Shown here: one piece after another, positions 34,506-43,344 of the stretch
Layout of the letters: the number at the start of each line of letters is the position of its first letter
How positions within the stretch are numbered: the stretch's first letter is position 1
DNA from: Terriglobia bacterium
GTDB lineage: Bacteria > Acidobacteriota > Terriglobia > Bryobacterales > Bryobacteraceae
DNA length: 64,000 bases
Assembly (NCBI GenBank): GCA_020073265.1
Contig: JAIQFN010000054.1
Span: 1-64,000 of the forward strand
Direction: 5' to 3'
Program-made: the position numbers and the translations under genes
The notes under the pieces: generated by a model
The model's database searches: none
Seen by the model: the letters and a program-made list of their open reading frames with translations, nothing else
Told to the model about the DNA's origin: nothing

Positions 34506-36209
34506 TCACGGCGCCGACGGCGGCGGGACGCGCCGCTTGGTGGCCTGCTCGAACGCGTACCCTAGCTCGATCAAGCGCGGCTCGCTGCACGCCATCCCGG
34601 TGAAACTGACGCCGAACGGCGACGGCTTGGCGTTGAATCCTTCCGGAAACGGCGGCGTCGGCGCGTTGGGCACGAATCCGAATGGAACGATGACGGTCGG
34701 GTAGCCGGGCTTGGCAGCGATCGCCGCGCCGGTCGGGCCAGGGAAGAGCAGCGCGTCCAGATTGTTCGCTTTCATGACTTCGTCGATGCCGTGGGTGGCC
34801 GAAAGCGCGATGTCCTTGGCGCGGTCGGTTCCGTAGCGCGCCCGATCCGCCCGCAGGTCCATCTCGTCGGAAACATCCAGGTTCGACTGGCCGAACCGGA
34901 TCGCGCCCGCCTTGGTGTGCGTGATGTTCCATTCGCGCAGCTCGGTCAGCGTTTTCACCGGCGCTGACGGGCCCAGCGTCTGGAGCCACTTGTTGAAATC
35001 GCGCTTCATTCCGTATTTCAGAACCACGGAGCAGTCCGCGTCCTTGCCCTTGGCGTCACTCGCGCCCGAGCACGTGTTCCAGAGCAGCAGATTGCTGCCG
35101 GCGTCCTTCGCAAGGACGCTCGGGATGTCGGCAGGGTCCACGATGACTGCGCCCTGTTGCTTGAGGATTTCGATCGCCTCCGCCATCACCTTGGCCTGCT
35201 CGGCATTCAGACCTCCGCGCGGCTGCTTGGCGCCCGGCGGCGTGACGCGGTCGTAGTAGAATGCGCGGGGAATCCCGATGCGCGCGCCTTTCAGTCCTTC
35301 AGCGCGCAGGAAGCGCGTGTAGTCGCGGCCAGCCGGCGGCGTGCACTTGGTGGTCGCGGGATCGTTCGGATCCGGCGCCGCTCCTTCCAGCGCGCCCAGC
35401 AGGATGGCCACGTCGGTGACGCTCTTCGCCATCGGTCCCGCCGTGTCCTGATCGGCGGTGATCGGAATCACTCCGTACCTGCTGATGCGGCCGACCGTCG
35501 GCTTGATGCCCGCCAGCATGTTCTGATTGGACGGGCTTAGAATCGACCCCGAAGTCTCCGTGCCGACATTGGCGGCCCAGAAATTCGCCGCCGTTCCGAT
35601 GCCGGAGCTCGATCCGCCGGTCTGCAATGCGGGACGCCCATCATCGGTGCCCTCGCGCGGATCGCGCCGCGGATCGTACGGGTTCATGCCGAATCCGCCG
35701 ACCGCGTTGTAATCCGCCGGCATGGGCGTCGGCCCGCCGGCCACCCAGTTGGCCAGCTCGGTCATCCCGGTCTTGGCGAGGATGATGGCCCCGGCGTCGC
35801 GCAGATTCTTGACCAGCGTGGCTTCGTAGGGCGGGACGAATCCGTCGAAGGCCAGCGCTCCTCCGGTGGTCGGAAGGCTGGTGGTCATCATGTTGTCTTT
35901 GAGCGCGACCGGAATGCCGTGCAGCGGCCCGCGCACACGGCCCTGCGCGCGTTCCCGATCCAGCGCGTCGGCCTCCTGAAGCGCGTTCGGATTCACCGCA
36001 ATGGCGGCGTGCAGTTTGTCCTCATACGTCGCGATTCGCACCAGGTACTGCGTAACCAATTCGCGCGACGTGACGCGGCCTTGCTCCAGCGCAGCCCGCA
36101 TCTGAGGGATGTTCGCCTCAACCACCGTGAATGACTTGCCGGCCTGTCCATAGAGAGGCAGCGCGAGCAGACCAGCCGCGAAGATAAACAACAGTAATTT
36201 TCGATTCAT
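34506..36209 (-). CDS. exported amidase (amidase-signature family)
   Basis: This 567-residue enzyme has a signal peptide (ending near LYGQ) and the complete amidase-signature triad: Lys104 in VALKDN, cis-Ser201 in GGSSSG, and nucleophile Ser222 in ETSGSI. It would hydrolyse a C-N bond; the substrate may be a peptide amide or aryl amide, but is unknown. Its gene follows the TIGR03437-type gene by five bases, so the two are probably cotranscribed. No frameshift or truncation is seen. Confidence 0.92.
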   Translation of the reverse strand: MNRKLLLFIFAAGLLALPLYGQAGKSFTVVEANIPQMRAALEQGRVTSRELVTQYLVRIATYEDKLHAAIAVNPNALQEADALDRERAQGRVRGPLHGIPVALKDNMMTTSLPTTGGALAFDGFVPPYEATLVKNLRDAGAIILAKTGMTELANWVAGGPTPMPADYNAVGGFGMNPYDPRRDPREGTDDGRPALQTGGSSSGIGTAANFWAANVGTETSGSILSPSNQNMLAGIKPTVGRISRYGVIPITADQDTAGPMAKSVTDVAILLGALEGAAPDPNDPATTKCTPPAGRDYTRFLRAEGLKGARIGIPRAFYYDRVTPPGAKQPRGGLNAEQAKVMAEAIEILKQQGAVIVDPADIPSVLAKDAGSNLLLWNTCSGASDAKGKDADCSVVLKYGMKRDFNKWLQTLGPSAPVKTLTELREWNITHTKAGAIRFGQSNLDVSDEMDLRADRARYGTDRAKDIALSATHGIDEVMKANNLDALLFPGPTGAAIAAKPGYPTVIVPFGFVPNAPTPPFPEGFNAKPSPFGVSFTGMACSEPRLIELGYAFEQATKRRVPPPSAP

Positions 36210-36214
36210 TTGCG

Positions 36215-39200
36215 TTACCGTATTGCCATGGTAACCGGCGGGCTGTCAAATCCGTTCACCGATACTATCACCGGAATCGCGTCCCCAGCCGCCACGCCTT
36301 TCGGAACCGCGGTGGTTATTTCATAAACCCCGGTCGCGCCCGGCACCAGATTCGCTGCTGTCACGAACGCCGGCACGCCGCCGATGGTTATCGAAATCAC
36401 CCGCAGTGGTTGAGGCGAAACCGTGATGCTGGCCGGCGGATTATCGGGCGCACCGGTCTCGGTTTGCAGAAAGAAATCCGTGCCGCGGATCGCGGTCCCC
36501 AAGCCCGTGCCGCGAATCCGGATGGTATCGCCGGAATGCGCGGGAGATGAAGCATTCGCCAGCCCGCCGCTGGATGCCAGGCGAATCTCGCCCTGTGTTG
36601 AATCCGGAACGGTGGTGAAAACGGATGGCCTGGCGGCGACCACGCGCAGCGGCGCCGGCGTGGAGATGCGGCTGCCCTTGAGCACGGTTAGTTCATACTG
36701 CGCATCCACCGGCAAGTCGAACGGCAGCAACGCCACCAGATGATCGCCCGCGCTTTCGAGAATCGGCGCCAGCCGTCCGCCGATAAAAACCTCAGTGCCG
36801 TCGACGTCGAAGGGGAGCGGAAGGTTCCCCTGCTGCTGAAAGCGATCCGCCAACTGAGAGCCGCGGATCACGATCTGCTGGCCGGGCGCGAGCGGTCCGT
36901 CATCCGAGGGAGGGCCTACACTTCGGATGGTGTCCAGCGTGGGCGGATCCGTGTTCGGCGCTACGCCCGTGTTGTATTGTTCGTGGCCCTCCAGAGCAGG
37001 GTTGGGAATGGATGCTGTCGCCGCGATGGTCACGTTGCTGGAAGGCCGGGCGGTCTTCCAGGTGGCGGTCCACTGGCCGTTCTGGACCGAAGTCATCGTC
37101 AAGGGCGGATCGTTGTTGGAGAATTGCAGTTGGACATTGCCGGCTGGCACGGCATTTCCGCAATCGTCCGCCACTTGCACGGCGATTGGGATCGGCCAAC
37201 CGACGGCGGAATCGTTGGGCGATCCAACCAGGGTGAACACCGGAATCAATTGCGTCGGCGAGCAATCCGATCCCACGCCCGCGTCAGCGACGCGCCTCCG
37301 CACCGGCGAACTAAGCGGTCCTCCCGAGGGCAGGATGGCACGCACGCTGACGCTACGTGAGCTGCCGTCGGAGAATTGGAAAACCACCGTGCCCTGGTTC
37401 ACTCCCGGCGAAATCAAGCTGGGGTCAGCGCTCAGTTCGGCGGCCACGGTTGAATTTGGCGCGGCTACCACCGCGTGCTGCATCACTCGAATCCAAGGAG
37501 CGCTGGACGAGGCGTGGAACGTCAGCGGCTGCGCGGACAAATTGGTGATCTGCAGCACCGCGCTGGGAGCCGTGGCAGTCAGGATCACGCCGCTCGGTTC
37601 GACCGTCGGGGCAGGGGCCTGCTGAGGCTCGAGTACCTGGAAAACCACGGTCATCACGCGCACGGTGTTGGTGTTGACCAGCGACTGCCCGCGCGGAGTG
37701 AGCGGACTGGAAACCACCTCGATCCGGCCATAGTAGTTGCCCGGCGCCAGTCCGTCCGGAGAAGCCGTCACTTGAATTAAAGGAACGCCGCGGCCGTCGC
37801 TCGCGCCGGATGCCGGTGTGGCCTTCAACCAGTCCTGGCCGTCGGTGGTGGACGTCGTCACGGTGAACGAGAGCGGTTCCTGCCCGTCGGTTCCGACGCC
37901 AAACTGCTGCGGGTGCGGAGCGGATCCGCCGGATCGAGCCGTGAATGTCAATCCGGTTTGCGTTAGCACGGTCTGGCCGTTCGAGATGTCGGCGAATCGC
38001 GGCACGGGGAAAGCCGGGGTCAGTGGCGCCAGGCCCGTACCGTCAACCGGGGGGGCCGGAAGCGGTGTAATCGGTCCCAGGTTTCCGCTCACCAGTAGCG
38101 CCGCTGGCTGGGGTGAAACCGATGCCAGCGCCACGCCGAAGCTCAGCCGCTCGAGCGAAAAGGGGTCGGCCGAAGTGATTTCCCACACTGCCGTGGCGAC
38201 TCCATTCACCACCGGGATGGGCGCCATCGGTCCGGTCGCGCCGGTGGCCGCGCATGTTCCGACCGCTGTTGCCGAGGTTGGTTGGAAGCCGCCCCTTCCA
38301 CCTGCATCGGCATTGATCAGGTCGGCCTCAATGGTCGAAGAGCTTGCCCCGCCAGGATCGAAGGCTCGTGTCGTGACATACACCTGCACTCCGTCCGGAA
38401 CGCCGGCGAATCTCGCGATCATGCGAGTTCCCTGTGAAGCTTGGCCGGTTGGATCACTTTCGGATAGCACGAGACCGCTTTCGGTGTTGGAAACCGAACC
38501 GGGTTGGCTCTGTAGCCCGGTGGCAATCCGGGTCTTGAACGCGGAAGCGAATCCTTCCGTAAAGCGTACGTTGAACTGCACCGCCGCCTGGGAACTCCGG
38601 CCTTGGGCGAGTTGCGGATTGGGCGGCGTCACAGCGAAGAGATTGACGTCTCCGGGCGAGGAACCGTCGCACGATCGGACATCCATGGGCGGGCTGGATT
38701 TCGCAACCGCGATGATCTCGATTGGATTGTCGATCGGAAGCGGCGTTTCGCCGGAAGTGGTGACGAATCCTAGCACGAATTCCACCTTTTCGTTCCGCGA
38801 CGCTCCTTCCAACGCGGTCAAATCGACGCGCAGGTTCGTGATGCGGAATTGTATGGGGGAAGAAAGGCCGGGCGCAGTAAAGGGCACGTTCAGAAAGCGA
38901 ACACTGTTCGCGGAAGCCTGGGTGCCATGCAGTACATTTACGCCGCCTTCCTCCGCTCCCAACAGCTGATCGTTGACCAGCAACAGCGCGTCAGTCGTTT
39001 TGCCCGTGAGAACCTGGCTGGTAATCGGGAAGTTGGTGAAGACTTGAATGTCGGTGGATTCAAGTTTTCCGGCGTCGCCACCGCCACAGACCACCAGGAC
39101 ATCCGACGCGAGTTCCGCCGCTCCCTCAGTCCGCGCAATGACGGGAAAAGAGCTCGTCGTGCAGAACATGGGCGCTTGCGCGTAAGCGGCTCCGGCGGCC

Positions 39201-39247
39201 ACGCAGAAACTGAAAGCCAACAGCCGGCAGGTTTTGGCGGAAGGCAT
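36215..39247 (-). CDS. large exported protein with BACON-like repeats and TIGR03437-type C-terminal domain
   Basis: This 1010-residue secreted protein has a signal peptide ending at AYAQ and many Ig-like beta domains. Two BACON-like segments are visible (about 430-520 and 545-620, for example PLTFHASSSAPWI), then Ig-type regions (about 650-790). The C-terminal 210 residues look like the Solibacter-type TIGR03437 domain: HSGDTIRIRGTGLGT, TIGGVPA, and YEITTAVPKGV-AGDAIPV. The role is probably surface-associated binding or adhesion. It overlaps no other gene and lies immediately upstream of the amidase. Confidence 0.85.
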   Translation of the reverse strand: MPSAKTCRLLAFSFCVAAGAAYAQAPMFCTTSSFPVIARTEGAAELASDVLVVCGGGDAGKLESTDIQVFTNFPITSQVLTGKTTDALLLVNDQLLGAEEGGVNVLHGTQASANSVRFLNVPFTAPGLSSPIQFRITNLRVDLTALEGASRNEKVEFVLGFVTTSGETPLPIDNPIEIIAVAKSSPPMDVRSCDGSSPGDVNLFAVTPPNPQLAQGRSSQAAVQFNVRFTEGFASAFKTRIATGLQSQPGSVSNTESGLVLSESDPTGQASQGTRMIARFAGVPDGVQVYVTTRAFDPGGASSSTIEADLINADAGGRGGFQPTSATAVGTCAATGATGPMAPIPVVNGVATAVWEITSADPFSLERLSFGVALASVSPQPAALLVSGNLGPITPLPAPPVDGTGLAPLTPAFPVPRFADISNGQTVLTQTGLTFTARSGGSAPHPQQFGVGTDGQEPLSFTVTTSTTDGQDWLKATPASGASDGRGVPLIQVTASPDGLAPGNYYGRIEVVSSPLTPRGQSLVNTNTVRVMTVVFQVLEPQQAPAPTVEPSGVILTATAPSAVLQITNLSAQPLTFHASSSAPWIRVMQHAVVAAPNSTVAAELSADPSLISPGVNQGTVVFQFSDGSSRSVSVRAILPSGGPLSSPVRRRVADAGVGSDCSPTQLIPVFTLVGSPNDSAVGWPIPIAVQVADDCGNAVPAGNVQLQFSNNDPPLTMTSVQNGQWTATWKTARPSSNVTIAATASIPNPALEGHEQYNTGVAPNTDPPTLDTIRSVGPPSDDGPLAPGQQIVIRGSQLADRFQQQGNLPLPFDVDGTEVFIGGRLAPILESAGDHLVALLPFDLPVDAQYELTVLKGSRISTPAPLRVVAARPSVFTTVPDSTQGEIRLASSGGLANASSPAHSGDTIRIRGTGLGTAIRGTDFFLQTETGAPDNPPASITVSPQPLRVISITIGGVPAFVTAANLVPGATGVYEITTAVPKGVAAGDAIPVIVSVNGFDSPPVTMAIR

Positions 39248-39322
39248 CTCCTGACCAGTCTAGCCCAGGCGCGGCTGCATCCAGTGCGCTAAAGTTGAGA
39301 ACTTAGCAGACGATAGGACGAC

Positions 39323-40483
39323 TTGACCCTCAAGCTCAGCGTGCTGGCATCCGGGGAAATCCTGCTCGACGGCCAACCCATCGAGATGGATGCGCTAGAC
39401 TTGGCGCTTCAGACCGCCAAGAGCCAGCAGGGCGCTGTTTGGTATCACCGCGAGGCGCCTGCCAAGGAGGCTCCTGCCCAGGCCAAGGCGGTGATCGATC
39501 TGGTGATCAAGCACAAGCTGCCCATCAGCCTCTCGAGCAAGCCGGATTTCTCCGACTACATCGATGCCAAAGGTGTCTCGCGCCCGCGCGCGGCTCAGGC
39601 CGAACCGCGCATGCCCGAGGTTGTGACTCCCCGCAACATCGAAGAAGTCTTCGCGAACATCCGGATGATCGCGGCCGGGGACAAGGGGCAGGGCGGACTG
39701 GTGATTCTGCGCCCGAATCGCAGGTACCTGGTGGTGCCGCCGATGGCTGCGACGCCGGAGCTAAAGAAATTCGCGGAGGGGCTGGCGCAACTGATCCCCG
39801 CCGGCGTCCAGCGCAACGTCGCGGTGATCAGCTACACCGAGTTCGGCGGCGACGCCGAAGTGCCCAACATCACCGAGACCAACAAGTCCATTCCGTTTTT
39901 CGGCCTGCTGATGGGCTTGACCTATCTCGGACACGCGGCGTGGGTCTTTGAAGGACATTCCTCCGCGTTCACGGCCGGCTGCCGCGACGCCGACGTTCTG
40001 CTGGTGGACAGCGCGATGCTGCCCTTCCTCCAAAAAGACTGGCAGGACGCGGCGGCCGCGGTGATGCGCAACGCCAACATCCTGGTGCACAATCGCGCCA
40101 ACTTCCAGCTTCTCATCGCACGCCGGGTAGGATGGACCCGTCATTCCGACATCGGTCTGATACGCGGTGCCGCCCGCGAGGATGCGCTCGTCGGCGGTGG
40201 GGATGTGCGTGTGCGTGCCAAGCACGGCGGACACGCGGCCGTTCAGGTGCCAGCCCATGGCCATCTTTTCGCTGGTCAGCTCGGCATGAAAATCCACCAG
40301 CCGCACTTTGACCGACGCGTCCAGCGACGCGAGCATCTGGTCGACCGCATGGAACGGGCAGTCGGTGGAAGGCATGTGCGCACGGCCCTGCAGATCGATG
40401 ACGGCAACTTCGACGCCGTTGCGCGCCTTGGTGACGAGAAGACCCTGGCCGGGCAGCTCCTTCGGGTAGTTGGCCGGACGTAG
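39323..40483 (+). CDS. conserved protein with ExbD-like N-terminal part; 3' end fused into an antisense frame
   Basis: The first 270 residues look like a real protein. An ExbD/biopolymer-transport-like beta segment (about 3-80: KLSVLASGEILLDGQPI, LPISLSSKPDFSDYI) precedes a second domain (about 100-270) with GGLVILRPNRRYLVVP and IPFFGLLMGLTYLGHAAWVF. From about 40132 onward the frame only reads the complement of the ymdB-type gene to a chance stop at 40483. The natural 3' end is therefore missing or shifted. The start is a TTG with AGGA upstream. The function is unknown. Confidence 0.65.
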   Translation: MTLKLSVLASGEILLDGQPIEMDALDLALQTAKSQQGAVWYHREAPAKEAPAQAKAVIDLVIKHKLPISLSSKPDFSDYIDAKGVSRPRAAQAEPRMPEVVTPRNIEEVFANIRMIAAGDKGQGGLVILRPNRRYLVVPPMAATPELKKFAEGLAQLIPAGVQRNVAVISYTEFGGDAEVPNITETNKSIPFFGLLMGLTYLGHAAWVFEGHSSAFTAGCRDADVLLVDSAMLPFLQKDWQDAAAAVMRNANILVHNRANFQLLIARRVGWTRHSDIGLIRGAAREDALVGGGDVRVRAKHGGHAAVQVPAHGHLFAGQLGMKIHQPHFDRRVQRREHLVDRMERAVGGRHVRTALQIDDGNFDAVARLGDEKTLAGQLLRVVGRT

Positions 40484-40738
40484 CAGCCGGGGCTGGCGCG
40501 GAAGATAGTCGAATATTTCTTTCTTATCCCAAACGTGGTTGCCGGAAGTGAGCACATCCAGGCCGATGGAAAAAAGCTCCTCGGCGATGAGCGGCGTGAT
40601 TCCAAAGCCGCCGGCGGAATTTTCCGCGTTCGCGACCGCGAGCGAAATCTTCTCGGTTGAAATGATTTCCTGCAAATAGCGCGCGACCAGGCCGCGCCCG
40701 GTGGAGGCGAATATATCGCCGATAAAAAGAATGTTCAT
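39761..40738 (-). CDS. ymdB: YmdB-type metallophosphoesterase (TIGR00282), C-terminus replaced
   Basis: Residues 1-202 match the YmdB/TIGR00282 phosphodiesterase family: MNILFIGDIF (metal ligand Asp8), NAENSAGGFG, TSGNHVWDKKE (Asn67, His68), VDFHAELTSEK, GTHTHIPTADE and TAYQTDVGMTGP. The family normally continues with about 60 residues of its own. Here the frame changes after Pro202 at about 40132 into sequence complementary to the convergent gene, reaching a chance stop at 39761. All visible metal ligands are retained. The gene lies immediately after the 6S RNA candidate. Confidence 0.8.
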   Translation of the reverse strand: MNILFIGDIFASTGRGLVARYLQEIISTEKISLAVANAENSAGGFGITPLIAEELFSIGLDVLTSGNHVWDKKEIFDYLPRQPRLLRPANYPKELPGQGLLVTKARNGVEVAVIDLQGRAHMPSTDCPFHAVDQMLASLDASVKVRLVDFHAELTSEKMAMGWHLNGRVSAVLGTHTHIPTADERILAGGTAYQTDVGMTGPSYPACDEKLEVGAIVHQDVGVAHHRGRRVLPVFLEEGQHRAVHQQNVGVAAAGRERGGMSFKDPRRVSEIGQAHQQAEKRNGLVGLGDVGHFGVAAELGVADHRDVALDAGGDQLRQPLREFL

Positions 40739-40744
40739 CAGTGC

Positions 40745-40920
40745 TGGCTGGCGGTGGGAAGAAGGAGCGAACCACCAGCGGACCGACCCCGTCCTTGACC
40801 CCAGAACTCAACAGGGGCGGAGCCCCCCGAGCGTCTTCAGGCTTCTCCATGGCGGCCTAGGCCACCGGAGCTTGCACACCAACGCTTAATCCGAGTCGGA
40901 CCCCTAGACAATTGACTGTC
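40745..40920 (-). ncRNA. ssrS: 6S RNA candidate
   Basis: The minus strand shows the 6S layout. A terminal hairpin at 40870-40845 (CTCCGGTGGC paired with GCCGCC-AT-GGAG) is followed by GAGAAGCCTGAAGACGCT, which resembles the E. coli GAGAAGCCTTAAAACTGCG segment. AGCGTT before the hairpin pairs with GACGCT after it. A GGGGC/GCCCC hairpin (40826-40814) fits the central bubble. A TATAAT box ends at 40927, giving a start near 40920 and a length of about 175. The ends are approximate. The RNA lies immediately upstream of the ymdB-type gene. Confidence 0.75.
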
Positions 40921-40926
40921 GGATCA

Positions 40927-40932
40927 ATTATA
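40927..40932 (-). promoter_or_regulatory. -10 box of the 6S RNA candidate
   Basis: TATAAT on the minus strand at 40932-40927 lies seven bases before the predicted RNA start. No good -35 box is found at 16-18 bases upstream. An AT-rich stretch with GATAGA/TCTATC arms (40989-41020) follows further upstream, after the dehydratase stop. Confidence 0.55.
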
Positions 40933-41043
40933 GGTAGCCGATCCAAAAACGACCGGTCAGATCGCTCCTTTGGCCATGATACCAGAAGGATAGATTTTCG
41001 CCTAGTAAAATTTGTCTATCTTGTTGAATCGGTTTAAGTTAGA

Positions 41044-41991
41044 TCAAGTCTGGTAGCTGCACAAATCGTCCACCGCGGTGTTGCCGCCGCACAGGACCAG
41101 CACCAGTCTGGAGTCCGGGGTGAAATGGGCGCGCAGGCGATCGGCTGCCGCCAGGGTGCAGGAGGCCGCCGGCTCGGTCAGCACCTTGGCGCGTTCGAGC
41201 AGGAAACGCAGTGCGCCGACGGCCTCGCGATCCGGGACCACGGTGACGCTTTCCAGATACTTCTGCGCCAGAGCCAACGTTCCTGGTGAAACGGAGGGCG
41301 CACCCAGCGTGCGGGCGATGGAAGTGATGGCTTCGAGCTGGACCGGCCGGCCTTGGGCCAGCGCTTTGGACATGGCGTCGGCGCCTTCGGTTTCCACGCC
41401 CCAGACTCGCACGGACGGTTTCAGAGACTTGATGGCGGTGGCGACGCCTCCGATGAATCCGCCTCCGCCGATGCTCGCCACTACATCGGTCAGCTCGGGC
41501 AGGTCTTCGGCGATCTCGAGTCCGACCGTGCCTTGGCCCGCCATCACCAGCGGATCGTCGAAGGGATGGATGGAGGTCCAGCCTTCCTTTTCGTACGCGC
41601 CGATCTTCTCGAACGCCACCGTGGCGTTGGGAACCAGGACCACTTCGGCGCCGTAGCCGCGCGTCGCTTCGATGTAGTTGCGCGGTGTTTTTTCAGGCAT
41701 CAGGATCACCGACGGCAGCCCGAGCTGGCCGGCGACGTAGGCCACCGCCTGGGCGTGATTGCCGCCGCTGACGGCCACCAGTCCGCGGCCGCGCTGCTCC
41801 GCCGGGATGCTCAGCGCCTTGTTGAACGCGCCACGCACCTTGAACGAGCCGGTTTTTTGGAACAGCTCGAGTTTCAGGTGGACCTGGCAGCCAAGCCGCG
41901 CGCTCAGAGTCGCGCTAGACACCAGCGGCGTCCTGGCCACGCGGCCGGAGATGCGTTCGCGCGCGCTCTGAATGTCGTTTAGCGTGATCAA
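41044..41991 (-). CDS. threonine/serine dehydratase, PLP-dependent
   Basis: This 315-residue PLP enzyme deaminates L-threonine (and serine) to the 2-oxoacid. The Schiff-base lysine is Lys51 in TGSFKVRGA, the substrate loop is SGGNHAQ (75-81), and the phosphate-binding GGGG is at 175-178. There is no C-terminal ACT domain, so it is the short form and probably not feedback-regulated by isoleucine. The TTG start follows the TAG of glmM directly and in the same frame, so it is coupled to that operon. It is the last gene of the cdaA-cdaR-glmM run. Confidence 0.9.
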   Translation of the reverse strand: MITLNDIQSARERISGRVARTPLVSSATLSARLGCQVHLKLELFQKTGSFKVRGAFNKALSIPAEQRGRGLVAVSGGNHAQAVAYVAGQLGLPSVILMPEKTPRNYIEATRGYGAEVVLVPNATVAFEKIGAYEKEGWTSIHPFDDPLVMAGQGTVGLEIAEDLPELTDVVASIGGGGFIGGVATAIKSLKPSVRVWGVETEGADAMSKALAQGRPVQLEAITSIARTLGAPSVSPGTLALAQKYLESVTVVPDREAVGALRFLLERAKVLTEPAASCTLAAADRLRAHFTPDSRLVLVLCGGNTAVDDLCSYQT

Positions 41992-43344
41992 CTATTCCCC
42001 CAAGTCGGCCTGGATTTGCGCCGCGATGCGGTTGGCGAAGGATTCCACGCGCTCCAGGTCGGGGCCTTCCACCATGACGCGCGCCAGCGGCTCGGTGCCC
42101 GAGAAGCGGACCAGCACGCGCCCGGAATCGCCGAAAGAGGATTCGGCCGCGCGGATCTCAGCGGCCACGCCTGGCAGCTCCTCGAGAGGCTTGCGCTCCC
42201 GCACCCGCACATTGACCAGGCGCTGGGGGAAGACCTGCAGCTCGGCGGTCAACGCGTCCAAGCTCGCCGGCGCGGCGAGCATCACTTCGAAGACACGCAA
42301 GGCTGTCAGCATGCCGTCGCCGGTGGTGGCGTATTCATGAAAGATGATGTGGCCGGATTGTTCGCCGCCGAGCAGGGCATCACGGCGCAGCATTTCTTCG
42401 AGAACATATTTGTCGCCGACCGGCGTGCGCAGCATCCGGATGCCGTGCGAAGCGAGCGCGCGCTCCAGGCCCAGGTTGGACATCACCGTGGCCACCACCA
42501 CCGGGGGCGCGTTTCCGCGAGCCAACCGGCCCTGCTGTTTCAGATGACGCGCGGCGAGCAGCAGCACGGCGTCGCCGTCCACGATCTTGCCCGAGGACGT
42601 CACAAACAAAGCGCGGTCGGCGTCTCCATCGAAGGCCACGCCCACGTCGGCTGATTGCCGGAGCACGGCGTCGCGCAGCGGCTCCAGGTGCAGCGATCCA
42701 CAATTCAGGTTGATGTTGCGTCCGTCCGGAGAGCAGTGGATGGCATGGACGCGCGCGCCCAGCCGCGCGAACAATTCGGGGGCCAGGAAAGAAGCGGAAC
42801 CGTTGGCGCAATCGGCCACGATGCGCAGTCCTTGCAGGCCTCCCGGGAGCGTGGCGGCCAGGTGGTCGATGTAGCTGCGGTCCAGGCCGGCGTCCACTTG
42901 GAGCGGAGCGGCGGCTGACTCTTGCCGCTGGCCAAGCCGCGCGAGGATCTCCGTCTCGAGCTGCTCTTCCTGTTCGTCCGGCAGCTTGTAGCCAGTGTGC
43001 CCGATCAGTTTGATGCCGTTGTCCTGATACGGATTGTGGGAAGCGGAGATCATGACGCCCGCGGCGAACGGTCCGGTTTTGGCAAGGTAGGCGATGCCCG
43101 GCGTGGTGGTGACTCCGGCAAAATCCACCCCGACTTTGTGGACGCCCAGGCCGCCGGCGACTTCGGCCGCCAGCCACGGCCCGGACTCACGCGTGTCCAT
43201 GCCGATCACCACGCGCGGCTCGGTGTGGGATTGCAGAATCCATTTGCCCAGCGCGGCGCCGACGGCATGAGCGGTATCGCGGTCCAGCGGGTAATTTCCG
43301 GCCACGCCCCGGATTCCATCGGTACCGAAGAGCGTGCGCGCCAC
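41992..43344 (-). CDS. glmM: phosphoglucosamine mutase
   Basis: This 450-residue enzyme interconverts glucosamine-6-phosphate and glucosamine-1-phosphate for UDP-GlcNAc synthesis. The phosphoserine loop is ISASHNP with Ser102, the metal loop is DGDADR, the sugar-binding loop is GGEQSGH, and the phosphate-binding loop is RFSGTEPLARV. The GTG start overlaps the TAG of cdaR by one base. Placement behind cdaA and cdaR is the conserved arrangement known from Firmicutes, where GlmM and CdaA interact. Confidence 0.95.
   Translation of the reverse strand: MARTLFGTDGIRGVAGNYPLDRDTAHAVGAALGKWILQSHTEPRVVIGMDTRESGPWLAAEVAGGLGVHKVGVDFAGVTTTPGIAYLAKTGPFAAGVMISASHNPYQDNGIKLIGHTGYKLPDEQEEQLETEILARLGQRQESAAAPLQVDAGLDRSYIDHLAATLPGGLQGLRIVADCANGSASFLAPELFARLGARVHAIHCSPDGRNINLNCGSLHLEPLRDAVLRQSADVGVAFDGDADRALFVTSSGKIVDGDAVLLLAARHLKQQGRLARGNAPPVVVATVMSNLGLERALASHGIRMLRTPVGDKYVLEEMLRRDALLGGEQSGHIIFHEYATTGDGMLTALRVFEVMLAAPASLDALTAELQVFPQRLVNVRVRERKPLEELPGVAAEIRAAESSFGDSGRVLVRFSGTEPLARVMVEGPDLERVESFANRIAAQIQADLGE

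Noticed and set aside
40739-41043. The intergenic space as a possible riboswitch for the ymdB-type gene
   Set aside because: The GAGAAGCC segment and the hairpin pattern fit 6S RNA better than any riboswitch that I know.
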